64,000 nucleotides of DNA from Geranomyces variabilis. Lineage: Eukaryota; Chytridiomycota; Chytridiomycetes; Spizellomycetales; Powellomycetaceae. The stretch is from the NCBI GenBank assembly GCA_027603065.1, contig JADGJP010000004.1, positions 372,001 to 436,000 on the forward strand, in the 5' to 3' direction. The first letter of the stretch is position 1; the number at the start of each line of letters is the position of its first letter. Below are positions 34,377 through 47,354 of the stretch, piece by piece. A program made the position numbers and the translations under genes. The notes under the pieces are model-generated. The model saw only the letters and a program-made list of their open reading frames with translations. It made no database searches and was not told the origin of the DNA.

Positions 34377-34884
34377 GACGACGACGATGGGTGGAAGAAC
34401 AATGGGAGAGAGAACAGCGGGATGGGGCAAAAGGAATCAGCTATCGACAGCCTATGGGTATATAGTTTGCGGAGAAACAGCGTGCGGAGAAAGCGCACGG
34501 TGATGGCGAACGGGGAAAGGCCAGGACGACGGCTCCTTAACACTCGCAGCCCGGCGGGTCTGGACTCTGGACCTTGCCCGGCTGCCGTGCATGATGGGGA
34601 TGCACGGGTATTTGTATGACCCTCACGTTGGGGGACGGAGGCCTTTCGTTGTTTGCTTTGTTGCTCGGCTGGACTTTGGGCAGAAACAAGTCTCGCTGCG
34701 GTGCGAGGGAAGGAAAAACGCGCGCGCGCGCGTGTGGCTCAGTGCAAGCAACGATTCCAACAAACGACCCCACAAGGAGGTGCGTGACTGTCACCCTCCG
34801 CTCCGCAGGCAAAGAATGTTTGCATACGGTACAGTACATGTATTTGTAATATTTAGCAGCGTGCGGGAGGCTGAAGAGGGCGAT
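34377..34884. other. Spacer: KatG promoter / FIBP 3' end
   Basis: 508 bp with a short CG-alternating run near 34720. No gene supported. Confidence 0.4.
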
Positions 34885-36282
34885 TTAGGGAAGTGCTGGT
34901 TGGGAGGACTCGTAGAATCGGACTGCGGCCAGCTGCACGCCGTCAAACAGCCGACTCACAGATTTGGCATACCGCTTTCTGATCTGAGGCTGCAGCGGCC
35001 GGAGCTCGACAAACTGATTCTTCGCACACGACAGCACCGCGCTCAACTCTGCTGGTGACCACTGCGCCAGCGCAGCAGGTTCCACAATACGCTCCTGAAG
35101 TGTTACAAACACATCTCTCAGGTCTTTGCGATGCCCAAGACCCGCGCCTATAACCAGCGCGCCGCGCACGATCGCCTTGAAAGTCTGATCAAATGCGCGC
35201 TCGCTCGCGACCAGGGAGGGGTGGGCCGGGGCAAGGGTCGCGGCGACCAGCGCGCGATAATCCTCTGCAACGCCTTTTTGCGTAAAGAACATGGCTTTCA
35301 GGTCCCGCGATTCTTGCGACAGCGTTCCATCCAGGTCTTCCAGCACCGGCGTCGTTGGATGTGCAAATTGTGTCATAAAGATGGAGGCGACTGAAAGATA
35401 CAGTGTTAGACGTTCAGAGTTAACTACGTGCAAGCGCACGTCGACGCGCACCATATTCGAAGTCGGCAAATTTGAGATGCGCAAGCTTCCGCTTGAACGT
35501 ATCTAACCGATAGTTGTTGATAAAGATGATGTGTGCATATTGGCTGAAAGACACGTGATATCAAAGATTAGTTTGCAGCAAACAGAGACACTCATATCGC
35601 TCGCCCGCCGCGCATAAATACTCACTCTGCTAACGGTTTCGGTAATAAGAACTCCTTTGCGATAACCGCTCCAACATCCCGCTCCGCATCCTCCACCACT
35701 TTGACCACGCGCTTGAAGTTGTCAAACATGCGCCGACAGCCTGCTATCGGCACATGAGTCTTTGCACAGACTTCTTCCAGGTCCTTGCGCACCCGCGACG
35801 AGAACTTTTTGCCCAAAACGTGACGCATCACCGCCGGATGAAAGCTATAGAACGACTCTATCAGATACGTCCGTGTACTCGGCGCGAGCGGGAAGAGTAG
35901 GTTGGCGGTCATCAGGTGTCTCGGGCGGTGAAGGTGCGGCTCGACGAGGTCATACGTCCGGTACTGCTCAAGCAAGGGACTCTGCTTTAAGCACAGGGTG
36001 CTCACTGCCCCGCCATTCTCTAATTAACTTATTTTTTACCTGCGATATAACATAATGCCGCAACGCATTAGCGCTCGATTGCAGATTTGGGCGTTTTCGC
36101 TGCATGTATGCTGTGGCCTGTTCCACTGAATAGAATTGCCAAACACTTCTTAGTCCCACGGACGAGGTCAATTACAAGTCTCGCCCCCGCGGCATTAATG
36201 TACCAGACAGACCCAGCAGCCATAGCTGCCACACCGACTTGTCAAAAACGGGGGTATTTGCGACGAACACTGAAAACTCCAT
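34885..36282 (-). CDS. FIBP: FIBP homologue (acidic FGF intracellular-binding protein family)
   Basis: A soluble, mostly helical protein of unclear molecular role, found in animals, in protists and in fungi outside the crown. Five exons: 36282-36204, 36125-36040, 35981-35626, 35543-35452 and 35390-34885 (372 aa; human 364 as I recall). Exon 1 was found by family similarity: MEFSVFVANTPVFDKSVWQL aligns with the human N-terminus ending RLWLDGYSV. The best-kept blocks are LIESFYSFHPAVMRHVLGKK, CRRMFDNFKRVVKVVED, FINNYRLDTFKRKLAHLKF and GHRKDLRDVFVTLQERIVEP. No enzymatic motif, signal peptide or membrane segment is seen. Confidence 0.92.
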
Positions 36283-36399
36283 TATCTTTACGAGGTTGGG
36301 ACGGAATGGACAAAATGTCAACCACGCACACGCGTCCGAGTCACTGCGCTGCGGGTCAAACGTCCGGAATTCTCAACGAAACATCTTTAAAGCACCGAC
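36283..36399. promoter_or_regulatory. 117-bp divergent promoter, FIBP / RIC8
   Basis: The shortest head-to-head gap in the window. It must hold both 5' leaders and promoters. No TATA box seen. Confidence 0.5.
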
Positions 36400-38398
36400 A
36401 TGGCATACTTTCCACCTAGCATAGACTCACCCGGCGGCAAAAGCGGAGCGGATCTGGATGCAATTATCTCACGCTTTCTCGCTGAACATTTATCAACAAC
36501 GTCGTTTGTTGCCGCTGGAATAGCCACCAGAGAGTCAAAGGCGTCGTTTGTGAGGACGTTGCTGGAGGCTGTCAGCTCTCCGGAGAGCCAGCAAGGTGGG
36601 TGTTGGTATTCATAGGTCTGTACCAATGATTCCACTGTATCTTATATATATACTTCCCGTTCAGTTGTTGTGCCCGCGTTGACTGCCTTGCGGATACTCT
36701 CCCGCGAACCAAATGGCTGTCAGGATCTGTTTCTCCGTCAGGTATGATTCGACAATGATTGCTAGAGCGACGGCCTCGCCCTCTCTTTCCCGTCAGAGGA
36801 ATTTTGTGTCTCATGCGTTGTCTTACAGGGCATTTGCACACTCTTGAGACAAGCCCAGCTTTTGGGCGGAGAATCTTCTAGCGAACAGCCCGCGCCACCA
36901 GGCCCGTACTCTGAGACACCAGTAAATGTTGAGGCTCTCAAGTGTCTTTGCAATGTCTTGCTGCAGCACCCGCCCGCGCGAGGCACTGTCCGTGAATGCG
37001 GCAGCGTTGAATTTATCGCCAAAATATTAAAGGTGCGCGGCGGCGCCAGTTCCACCCCTCGCGGCATGGTTGTACTGATCCGCTCTCGCTGTAGGACCGA
37101 CATACCTCTCTGCCTGCAGACACTCAATTTCTTTTCTTGCGGCTTCTCTTTTTGGTCACTGTTGACGACCAGGCGACTGTGGCTCGACTCCTTGAGCCAG
37201 ATTGCGATCTCCCGGCAACCCTTGTAAAGCTTTTACATAGAGCGCCAACGTTTGCGGCACCAACAGCGGCGCTCGTTAGTGAGATCATGAAGACTGTGTA
37301 CAATCTCATGGCCGTTGGCAATGTCCGTGAGGAAGAAGGGCAACACAAAGGCGAGACGGTTGTGACGCTAGCCGGCACAGAAGTGGAACTTGCGTGGGTT
37401 GGAAAGTTCGAAAAGTAAGCGCAACAAGAGGGACATTGACCCTTTTTTCCCGGGGCTTACAATTTTCCTGCTGCAGCCTACTTCCAGAAGTCATCAAGCT
37501 GCTTCTCGCGACAAATACTCCGGCACCGCTCGCACCGCCGCTGTCTCACATAGTTCATACACTTTTGAATTTCCCACTGGCTCCTTATCGCGCAGCTTTC
37601 TCGGAAAATGGCGAGGACATTGTCAAGCGCTTGTGCGCGATCCTGACTGATACGCTTAGCGCACAAGATCCGCGAAAGGGAGCTTCTGCGGCTGGGACAG
37701 ATTTGGATCAGGTCCTTCCGCCGCTGATTATTGTGATGAGTGGCATTGCTAGGCAGGACACCACCGCACGTGCTGTCATGCGAGGGCTCTTGATGCCAGA
37801 CGACATGTGAGTTCTTGTTGTTTTCACGTTGACCTCACGCACTGAAGTGCGGGACGCCTGACTTTGGCTTTTAAAACTTTTAGCGACCGTTCAAAACCCC
37901 TGGATCAAGGATCAACGGTGACGGCTCGCTTGATTGGGTTTATGACCGCTCTTGTGGTCCCCAACGTCCGTGAAAGCGTTTGCGATTTGCTGTATGTTCT
38001 CTGTGACGAAAACGGTAAGATGTCCACAGACCATTGCCTAATGACGGACTTGCGCGCACTATCTAACTTCTGTGCATTTCATAGCCGAAAAGCTCGTTGC
38101 GTACACAGGCTTTGGCCACGCCGCAGGCTTCCTGCACTCGAAGGGCATGATGGCAACACCGTCAGGTAGCGGCGGCGGTGGCGGGTCGTCGTCGTCAGAA
38201 GCATTCGGGTCGTCTTTCCATCCGAATACGGGCGGACCCACGCTGGACCCTATCACGGGCGAACATGATCGTCGCGGCTCGCGAAGTGAATGGGATGGGA
38301 TGACGGATGAGGAGAAGGAGGCGGAGGCAGAAAAGCTGCTTGTCTTGTTTGACAAGCTGAACAAGACGGGTGTGATTAAAGTGCAGATGCCTCAGTGA
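36400..38398 (+). CDS. RIC8: Ric8/synembryn, G-alpha chaperone and exchange factor
   Basis: Folds and activates heterotrimeric G-alpha subunits in the cytoplasm. Seven exons: 36400-36595, 36665-36741, 36829-37032, 37095-37414, 37477-37806, 37884-38014 and 38085-38398 (523 aa). The armadillo-like core is recognisable: VVVPALTALRILSREPNGC, EALKCLCNVLLQHPPAR, TQFLFLRLLFLVTVDDQ, LSHIVHTLLNFPL and ARLIGFMTALVVPNVRE. The C-terminal block VAYTGFGHAAGFLHSKG with NTGGPTLDPITG and MTDEEKEAEAEKLLVLFDKL is diagnostic. A Gly/Ser-rich insertion precedes it. Conventional G-alpha signalling is therefore expected in this organism. Confidence 0.95.
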
Positions 38399-38644
38399 GG
38401 AGACTGATTCCGGACGGTGGGATGTATGGGGGGGTTTTTTTTTTGAATATGAAAGAGAATTGGCCCATGAATGTTGTGTCAATATGACTCAGACAGAGCC
38501 GGACGCCTGACTCAAAACCTCAAACCGTGGAAATCTGTCATGTGAGTCACAAAAGTGCGGGCGGGGTTTGTGTCACGAACAAAAAACGTTTTAAAGACCG
38601 GCCTGGCAGCCTCATCGCCCCCCTTCAACTCTAGATTCTTCAAC

Positions 38645-39319
38645 ATGACCGGCCCGACGCGAACAATTCACCTACCTTCCACAGGGTCAACGCCAGAGCT
38701 ATGGCTGACGGAAACGCGCCTCATTGACGCTGACGCGATTTACGAGGTCTTGTCGTCCCCTACGAAAGGCCCGCACCCATACACGATCGAGAATGCGCAC
38801 GTCTTCTTGCAGTTGATGGCCGATCGACATGCGACGAATGAACGCGTGACGACATTTGCGGTGCGGCTCCAGGGCGAGGATTCGACTCTCGTTGGTGTCG
38901 TTGGGTTGAGAACGGTTGTTTTAGAGGGCGACGGGACGATTAGCCGAGCCGCAGCGGAAGGCGTAATGGAGATTAGCCGCAATGCAGTGGAAGTCGGGTA
39001 TTGGATAGATGGCGATCTAGGGGGCAAGGGCGTTGGCACGAGAATCGCGAGAGAAGCTGTTCGGATTGCGCGAGAAGAACTGAACGTGCAAGTTGTCGGC
39101 TGCTGCTTTCAGGATAATGCTGGTGAGTTTGACGGGAGCACGCAAACAGGATCCGTCTGAAATTGGGACTCGGAGGCTAATTGTAAGGTCTACATTGCCA
39201 CAGCTTCAGCACGGGTGCTGTCGAAAAGCGGCCTCGTTTATCGGGGCAATGTATACGAAGTAAAAGTCCGCCCTGAATGGGAACCGCGCGACTTAAAGGT
39301 CTTTAGCACCGATAGTTAA
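38645..39319 (+). CDS. GNAT-family N-acetyltransferase
   Basis: Transfers acetyl from acetyl-CoA to an unknown amine. Exons 38645-39122 and 39204-39319 join in phase 1 (197 aa). The N-terminal strand-helix unit LTETRLIDADAIYEVLSSP resembles the RimJ/RimL-type group. The acetyl-CoA site is EVGYWIDGDLGGKGVGTRIA, with the GKGVGT loop intact. It is followed by VVGCCFQDNA and ASARVLSKSGLVYRG, the usual N-S-x-x-L-x-K-x-G-F region. No signal or membrane segment. The start at 38645 is the first ATG in frame. Confidence 0.9.
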
Positions 39320-39577
39320 ACTCTTGCACTCCTCCTGCAATGTGGAATGAGGCCGGGTAAACGGCGGAAGGCGGGAGCTCTGTCTTTGTTAAAGGTCATA
39401 TGCTGGACTTTTGGTGTATACCGCGGCATGCTCGGCGGAATGACAAGTAATACTCCTCATTTTTTCGACCTATTCGATCCTCGGCCAATTGCGGTATCAG
39501 GGGCTTTCCCGCCTCATCGTCTTAAATTATCAAGTAAAACAGAGTTGTCCTCATTCCCCACCCTTTAACTGCTTCAG
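39320..39577. other. Tail-to-tail spacer
   Basis: 3' flanks of the GNAT gene and of the sensor gene. No gene seen, and no room for a missing effector domain of the sensor. Confidence 0.5.
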
Positions 39578-42125
39578 CTAAACATACTCCCTCGTCGCGC
39601 GTTTAGCAGCACCAGCACCGGTAGGAAGCAAGTTAGTTGACGGCCCAGATCCAGTGGTGCCCCTGCTTGCTGTCTGAGAGCTCCCGCCACCTTGCTTGCT
39701 CTGCTGGGTCTGTAGATCCCTGTTCTGCTTGATTCCACCCGCGAATGCTTTGACCATTGTGGAGAACGTGCGCTGGACGTTTCGAATCTATGAAAAAGGG
39801 AGGGTTAGATTGTGTGGGTGTGCGCTATGTTTCACATGCCCTGATTCATAGACATGTTTGCTGTCCGCCCCTCTCTTTATGCTAGCTTCACCTCAGTGAT
39901 AGCGCTCTTTTGATCCAAGATGTTGCCTTTGTTCAAGCTAGCGAAATCCAAGTTGGTGAGGAGACCCATGGCGTGCGCAAGGCGGCGCAGTGGAGTTACG
40001 ATGAGGGCAAAGAGCAGAGCCATCAGCATGCCAATGCCAACGCTGAGGCCGATAGCAAGGCCAAGGGACTTCTTTTGTGCAGAGTCAATGCGGGAAAAGA
40101 TCTGCATGATATGGTCAAAGTGAGCTGCGGAACAGGAGCATGCGATGTGGAAGCATTTCTACATACAGATGCACGGGGCACAGCGAGCACAACCACTAAG
40201 GTGTTCGAGGCATAAGCTGTGAGCTGGACACGGCCCAAAACAATAATCTAGAGAAAATAGACGACAACGGGAACGTAAATAATTCGGAAAAAAGTCAGAA
40301 TATGACCTTAAATGATAGATCAACGAGCTGATGTGCACTCACCCACGTATCTCCCTCCACTTGTGCCTCAAAAGACTTTCCAAAATCTGGGTCAGAAAGC
40401 ATAGACGAATACTTTCCATACTTGGCAACGACGGCCGCGCGCAACGAAGCCGACAGCGTTTCATTAAACTTTACTTTCGTTAGCGCTTGACCGTAACTGA
40501 TATTGCGATTACTAGTTGAGACAAGCGGTAGAGTGTCAGTGCTGTCGAGGAGGAGAATCTCTGAAGGCGCAGAAGTAATGGACGTGAGCCCGAGTTGCGG
40601 ATACAGTGTTTCAACAATAAAGCACTTTCTGCTGCTTACTGTTGCCGGTATTTGCGCCCGCTGCGTCCATAAGCAGGTGAGACCATGTCGAATCAATCTG
40701 TGGGCAGAGGGCCTTAGCAAAGGAAGGTGTGGCTGCGGCTATGTAAGGTAGTAAGGTTTTTACTGTGATGCCGGCTCCGCAAGAAAAAAGAAGATCTGGA
40801 TCAGCGCTCTGGTACACTTGTGAGACGGCTGTGACGTGCAACCCCTCGGGCGTCGTCGCAACTGGAAAGTGTGCAAAAAAGTAAGATCAGAGTAAGGAAG
40901 CGAAGGATGCCGGCACTAAACGCTTCCAACAAAAACTCACGTGTGTAAAATATCTCGCGCCTGGGATTGGGTACTAGGAGCTCCTGCAGAGTTGGCGCAT
41001 ATGATAGGTCATATCCCTCTATCGCGATGATAGGCCACAAGTTTCCATTAATTGCGTAAGTAGTCATGTTGAATGGTTCGGCGCCTGTTGCGTTGTAAAT
41101 GGCAAAAGTAGCATTGACAAGATCAAAAGCTATAGTTTGCGCAAAAGTACAAAGAACAAATAGGTTCATCTCAGCGTTGGGTCACTTTTTCAAAACCATT
41201 TCGGCCCCGGAATTTACTCGTCTGATCGAGGTCGTATTGCATGCCGTTGCCGTTCGATGACAGGTCCTCAATGGAGACCGCAAAGTTGCTGAATGGTGGT
41301 ATGTATCGGTGACCTGTCTGTAGCCAGGTTACGTTGGTAGTGCTCCAGGTACCAGGTGGAGTCTTTGAAACGCCAGGAGCCCACGTCGCTGTGTAGCATT
41401 GGCACGCATCTTTTGATTTGTTGGTATGAGAACAGAGCTTTTTCACAAGCCTGCCGCCATTGGCTCCCCAATTTTGACGCGACAGCCACCTACCCAGCCC
41501 ATACTTTGCGGTAAGGTGCATCATCTGAGGACGTGCACAAAAATCTGCTCTTTCAGAACTCCTCCCGCAACATAGAGTCTTCAGAGATGCGATAACTTCA
41601 CAAACCTGTTTCCACATTGCGGTTTCCCCGAGGATATTATATCGGTCTTTTAAAAAGGACACCGAATTTCGTGAGCAGGGAAAATTAATAACGAATCACA
41701 TATAGGACTCACGTGACATAGCTACAGCGGTGGAAGCCAAGGGGCCAAATGCCAACAGTGCATAGCGCTGAGCATCAAGGCTGTGGTAAATTTTGCCCTG
41801 AGTACTGGCCATCATGCTGGCGAAGTATGTTTGCGAGAGATCGTTGGTCACATCTTGGGATGATCTGATCAATACCACCGACACCTATAGTGTGTCGAAC
41901 GGAACATTTGATACACAAAATAAAACATTCTGCCGCCTCCGAAGTTCTTACCGGCAGGACGACAGCAACCAGCGCTCCCAAAATCAGCGCAGGCGCCAAC
42001 AGCATCAAAGGTATGCTGAACCTCTTCCATAGCGGCTCCTCCTTTTCGCTCTTGCGTGCGGAGGCAGCGAGATCAGAGATCTTTGCTTCTCCCGGGGTTA
42101 CGGCGACCGTTTCGTAGGTTGACAT
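39578..42125 (-). CDS. Cache/HAMP membrane sensor without an output domain
   Basis: Ten exons in one frame: 42125-41952, 41884-41713, 41646-41606, 41524-41218, 41129-40941, 40861-40640, 40560-40343, 40247-40175, 40124-39892 and 39787-39578 (612 aa). TM1 is IPLMLLAPALILGALVAVVL near residue 40. The ~420-residue outer domain looks like a double Cache sensor: a long helix (LSQTYFASMMASTQGKIYHS), YNATGAEPFNMTTYAINGN with possible glycosylation sites, DPDLLFSCGAGITVKTLLPY, and the exit strand DTWIIVLGRVQLTAY. TM2 is LAIGLSVGIGMLMALLFALI. A HAMP-like element follows (VTPLRRLAHAMGLLTNLDF), then a short helix (VQRTFSTMVKAFAGGIKQNR) and ~45 Ser/Gly/Thr-rich residues. Related sensors continue from this helix into cyclase or kinase domains; this one stops. 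The function is inferred from layout. Confidence 0.75.
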
Positions 42126-42746
42126 AACGCTCAGTCGAAATCAAAAGTTCGGTTTCTGCTGGACTGCATTGTTGCCAGCGTCCTTTTTATGTCCGCCTGC
42201 CTGGCTTGGTCAGCTGTCGAAAAATGGGATGGCGGGGTGAGGGAGCGGGGGGACACTTTCGGATTTTTTATTGCTATGACGTGTAAATTGTCCCCTCCCC
42301 TCAACAGGCGATGGATGCAAGGGAGCGCAAGGGATCCACATCCAGCACGTGACATCCATTGTCATAAAATCGTGTCGCTTGCCCCAGAGCTTCCCTTCGA
42401 AGAGCGTCCGTTCACGCGCTGTGTCAAATACTGCCATCGGAGCACATCGACGAAGTATTCACTCCTTTGCAACAGGCATTGCTGCTCTGCTTAGGAAACA
42501 GCGTAAAAGTGACAGAGAAATGGGAATTGGTGTCTGCCGGACGGAGTTCGGTCGCTCCCACTCTGAACGCATTTAGATTCGCCCTTTTTCGATGATGACT
42601 AGTTGCATTACGCAACAGAGGAAGTCAAGGATTACCTGAGAGGAATCGGGTGGACCCATTTCGTCCTCATGCGGGAAAAGTCGGGGAGCAAATCAATTCG
42701 AAATAATGTATTAAAGAAATGGTCATAGTCGTATGTACATGTGACT
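42126..42746. other. Spacer: sensor promoter / DHX37 3' end
   Basis: About 620 bp, with no supported gene or RNA. A short plus-strand frame at 42349-42576 has no family resemblance. Confidence 0.4.
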
Positions 42747-45700
42747 TTAAAAATCGCTGCCCCCATCACTCAGGTCCCCCCCAATCATGGCGTCTTCCTC
42801 CCGCTTCTTGCGCCCCGCGGCGCCCGATTCTGCAATCTCTTGCACGCTCCGGCACAGCTCGCCGCGGCGCACGACGTCCTTTTCGCCCTCATCGTCGTCA
42901 GGCCCGTACAGCGCAGCCGGCGGCCAGTATTGCCGAAGGGCGGCGTGGAACTCGTCCGGCACCCACAAGAGGTACGCCGAGAGGAGGAATGTTGGGCTCT
43001 TGCGCCAGTGCGCGAGGAGCGTCTGGCGCGAATCAACCTTGGCGGCGACTAGCGCAGAGACGAGGTTATGCACTTTGGGCTGGGATTTGCCCCATTCTTT
43101 TGTGATTGTGACGGTTTTTGTCGCGAGGAAGGGTTTGAGCAGGTCGAAGATCTCGATATGCGTTTGCTTGGCAGATTTCTTCTTGGTTTTGCGTTTTGAT
43201 GGCGTTGCTCCAGAAGCGGACGATGCAACAAGTGCCGGATCCATGAGCGGGATTTTGCCTTCCACCAGCCGCCGCGCTAGCCACTTGCACCGGTCCTCAA
43301 GACGCGGGAGCTCAACCTCGCGCGCAGGGAGCTCCCAAATCTTTGGTCCAAAATTTGGCACGCAAAGGCCGGTGATTTTGTCGCCGACGGGATCCCACTT
43401 TGGCTCCGGCTGCTCCACGACTTTGCCCATGCGACACAAACTTCGAGGCGCAACGGTCGCGATCCACCGCTCGTCCACGGCCGTGACGCCCTTCATCCAA
43501 AAGCTCGTCAGATCCGTTCCGTCAGCCGCCTTGAGACCAACAGCGCTTGCCCGTGTGGCCACGATCCCGCTGTTATCGTTGGAAATTTTTTCCTCACGGC
43601 CTTGAAGCTCTTCATACACAACGTAGCGCGGCGCAGGCCGCTCGCGGTACAAGCAGCTCGCCGGGTGAATCCGGCAGACCTCGTTTTTCCCACCCGTCAT
43701 AGTGCGGTACACGGGAACATACTTTTTGCCGCCGTAGCCCTTGCTTGTTGCCTCGTCAAGCCGGGCAACCCGGTCAGCAAACCCAGCAAGTATGACCTGC
43801 AGGATCGCAGCCGACTCGCGCGGCGACGGCGGCGGGAGCATGGGGTCCACACAGAGATCCGCGACCGCTGGGTACAGCTGCTGTTTCTGTTGCTTGCGTC
43901 CCGTCTTGTTATCGGCCATTGCATCCGCAAGCGATGTCTTGACCAGGTTTGTCAGCTGCTGGCGGAGCTTGCGCATCTCCTCCATTGCCTTGGCGCGCAA
44001 AAAGTGCTTGTCGCAGAATGCGTCAGGCGAGCCGTTACGCCGGACATACTCGGCCGTATGCGCGCCAATTGCGGTCAGGAGGCGTAGCGCGTCGGACGTT
44101 GGCGGGTTGCCCGAAAACAGTAGCATCGTCTTCCAAAATGCCGCGCGCTTTTGGTTGCGAGCCTGCTTCTCCTCGTCTCCTTCGTCATACTCCTCATCGT
44201 CAGAATCTGCGATGCGGCCAATAATGTCCTCATCGCGGATAAACGGATCGCCCACAGACAAGCCTGCGACGACCGCAATGGTATACGCGAGAATGTTGCC
44301 AGGCTGGGAAGCAGCCACGATGATCATCTTGGCATAACGCGGCGACACAGGAAACTTGGCCATAATGCGGCCCAGCTCCGTGATCTTGAGCACGTTCGTT
44401 GACGGATCCGCGTCCACGGCATTCAAATGCGACAAAAGCTTTTCCGCCGAGCGGAGATTGTTGTGGCCAGGAGGAGTCGGGAAGGGGAATCCGACAACGT
44501 TGTTGATACACATGCTCTTCATCTGCAAGACCACGCCTTCGATCGGAATCCGCAAAATTTCAGGTTGCGAAAACTGCTCAAAGTAATCATTGAACACGGC
44601 CGAGCTGAACAGCCGATAGCAGTGACCGGGACCTGTACGACCAGCACGACCCGCTCGCTGGTCAGCGGACGCCCGGGATGTCCAGCACACCTGGTACGTC
44701 TGCACGCCAGAGTGCGTGTCGAAACGTCGTTCTTTCACTTTGCCGCAGTCGACCACGTACTTGATGCCCGGGATGGTAAGCGAGGTTTCTGCTACGTTGG
44801 TTGCCACAACAACCAAGCGTGTACCCGGCGGCGGAGCGTCAAATACCCGCATCTGCGCCTCAGTAGGGAGCAGCGAGTATAGTGGAAGCACATGCAGCGG
44901 CATGGCCTCCGATTTGTTTGCTGGCGGGGTGAAGACGGGCGCTGCGGCTTCCTCGTCATCGCTCAAACCCCCTAGAACCTCCACCGCTTCTTCCTCATCG
45001 TCCTCGTCATTATCCAAGTCCGCATCGTCAAAGTCGTCCACGTCCCGTCCCATCTCCACATTGGCGGCCTCGTCGGCTTCTTCGAATAGCGACTCGCTTC
45101 CGGGAGCCTTCTCGACCGAAACCTCTTCCGCTGCAACCTTGGCCTTTGGTAATGGAAACTCTTTGCGCAGTTTTCGGACCAAAACTTGAATCTCTTGCTG
45201 ACCGCTCATAAACACGAGGATTCCGCCTGGCGGTAGCTTCATGTGAATTTTACTGATCTTCTTCAATGCTTCACTTCCGTAGTCGATCTCCGGGGTCTTT
45301 TTGTTGTAGTGAATGACAACCTGAAGCACGTTAAAAGGGAAGACCGTGAGCTATTTCTTCACTGCGGCGTTCTAAATGAGAGGTTGTTTACGCACCTTGT
45401 GCTGCCTGCCATCCACTTTGACGACAGGAGGTCTTTGAGCAACGGGGAACAAAGTCGTATTCATGGTAAAGTCCTCGACTCGCAAGGTTGCAGACATGAT
45501 AACCAGTTTCAACGGCTTCACGCCCGCAACCTTGCCCGAGTTGCGAAGGCTAACGATCCGCGTTAACCAGCCAATGAGGACGTCCGTGCCGATAGTGCGC
45601 TCATGCGCCTCGTCAATAATGATGCAGGAATATTTTGAGAGCAGCAAGTCGGCCGGTGCACCAGTGTGACCAGGCTGCTTCTCGCCGCCTGCAGCAACGC

Positions 45701-47354
45701 TTAGTTCGCGGAGCAGGATACCGTCCGTCATAAACTTGATTCTGGTTTTGGATCCGGTGTCCCCTTTGTCGTAGCGGACTTGATATGTGACCTCGCCTTT
45801 CTTCAAAGCCATTTCATCTGCAACGCGGCGCGCCATTGACATGGCCGCGACTCGCCGCGGTTGCGTGATTCCAACCATGCCGGGAAACTCTGGGTGGGTC
45901 GGATCCCCAAATCCAGACTCGTAAAGGAATTGAGGAACTTGCGTCGTTTTTCCAGATCCAGTTTCTCCACACAATATCGTGACATCGTTTTTGAAGATTG
46001 CCTCCATGATGGGTTGCTCTTCCATCACAACGGGCAAAGAAATGCGGGCCAGTTGAATAGCTTCGGGCCGGTGAACGGGTACATGGAACGTGCGCTTCGC
46101 TGCCGGCTTGGCGGCGGTAGCCTTTATAGGTTTTGCCCTCTTAGCGGATGTCGTTGCGGCGGCGGCAACCGCTGCGGCGTCTGCAGCAGCCATTGTCTTT
46201 CCAGGTAACTCTTCGCCACTAACAACGTTGGCCGCCCACATGTCCTTTTTCTTGAACGGTCCAGCTCTAGATTCCTCCTCATTCTCAGATTCTGCATCTG
46301 CATCGCCATCCTGCTCACTTAAATCGTCCGGCGCACTTCCGGCGTCTTCAGAGTCACCATCGCTATCAAGGTCGCTGTCTTTAACGGCAACTGGAGCCGG
46401 CTTTTTGTTTTGCTTCCCCTTTTTCCGTTTCGGAATCACAAACGCGGCTTCAGCACCATCCTCAGCTTTGCGCTTCAATGCGCCTCCAAATGTTGGTTTC
46501 AAGGATGATTCAAATACTGGCGGCGCGGCGGGAGGATCCCCTTTTGCGGCGTGTTCGTCAAATACCTGGACGGCCACGGGACCGGCCTCGGCGGCGCCGA
46601 ACGCGCGGGCCAGGAGACTTAATGATTCCTTCGGTTGGGCCGGTGTTGCTACTTCCACGATAGGCGTAACAACACGATCTGCAGAAGGCTTTGCTTCCTC
46701 GGCGTCGCTTTGGCCGTCTTCGGCCATGTACTCCTCCACGTCCACTTCTTTAGTCAGATGAATACTTGTGTCCGTCCGCGGCACACCGGCGCGCTCTTCC
46801 AGCAGCGCCTGCCGCAGCTTTTCCCGCGCCGTGAGTTTCTGTTCACGCAAATGGCGAAGTCACCTAGTGGTTAGCAAGACAGTTATAGAAACTTTACCAA
46901 TAGCATGTTTCCTCCTTACCGTTTGTCCGAAAGCTTTACTGGACCGAAGCAGCCCTGAGGAAAACGGCGTCTCCTGAAGCTTCTTCAACAAATGCACGCG
47001 CTCGTCCTTCTTCAGTTGTTTCTCGATGAACTTTTCCAGCCGTTTCTTCTTCTTTGACGTCAACTTCCCTGTCGGCTCCTCCGGCAGCATGCTCAGGTCC
47101 ATCTTAGTCTCGCCGGGAATAATGACATCCGGAATTGCCGACGCTGATGCGGAATAGCTGACGTCGTCATCCACACCCATAGTCTCCGAGCGTAAAGAGT
47201 TGGAAGCGTCGGCTGCAGTCGCTTGCGCGGGCTTCCGACTTTGCGCCAGCTTCCGCAAGCCACCGTCGCGGGCAGCAGGATGCGGCTTTGCGGTTTTTGC
47301 GAGATGCGAGCCGGCTCTTGCCTTCTCGTTGTATCGTGGCCGTAATTTGCCCAT
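42747..47354 (-). CDS. DEAH-box RNA helicase DHX37 / Dhr1 (Ecm16)
   Basis: A nucleolar helicase that displaces U3 snoRNA from pre-18S rRNA during small-subunit assembly. Three exons, 47354-46920, 46838-45396 and 45320-42747, give 1,483 aa. The long N-terminal region is charged, with Lys-rich (KLTSKKKKRLEKFIEKQLKK) and acidic runs typical of Dhr1. The helicase core starts near residue 420: CGETGSGKTTQVPQF (motif I), TQPRRVAAMSMARRVA (Ia), IIIDEAHERTIGTD (II, DEAH), MSATLRVEDF (III), LPLYSLLPTEAQMRVF (IV), VVATNVAETSLTIPGIKYVV (V) and SADQRAGRAGRTGPG (VI). An acidic insert separates the two RecA domains, as in orthologues. Winged-helix, ratchet and OB regions follow, and the C-terminal extension ends in acidic residues. 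The second acceptor was placed 12 codons into a longer open frame, because an in-frame stop lies just upstream. Confidence 0.95.
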
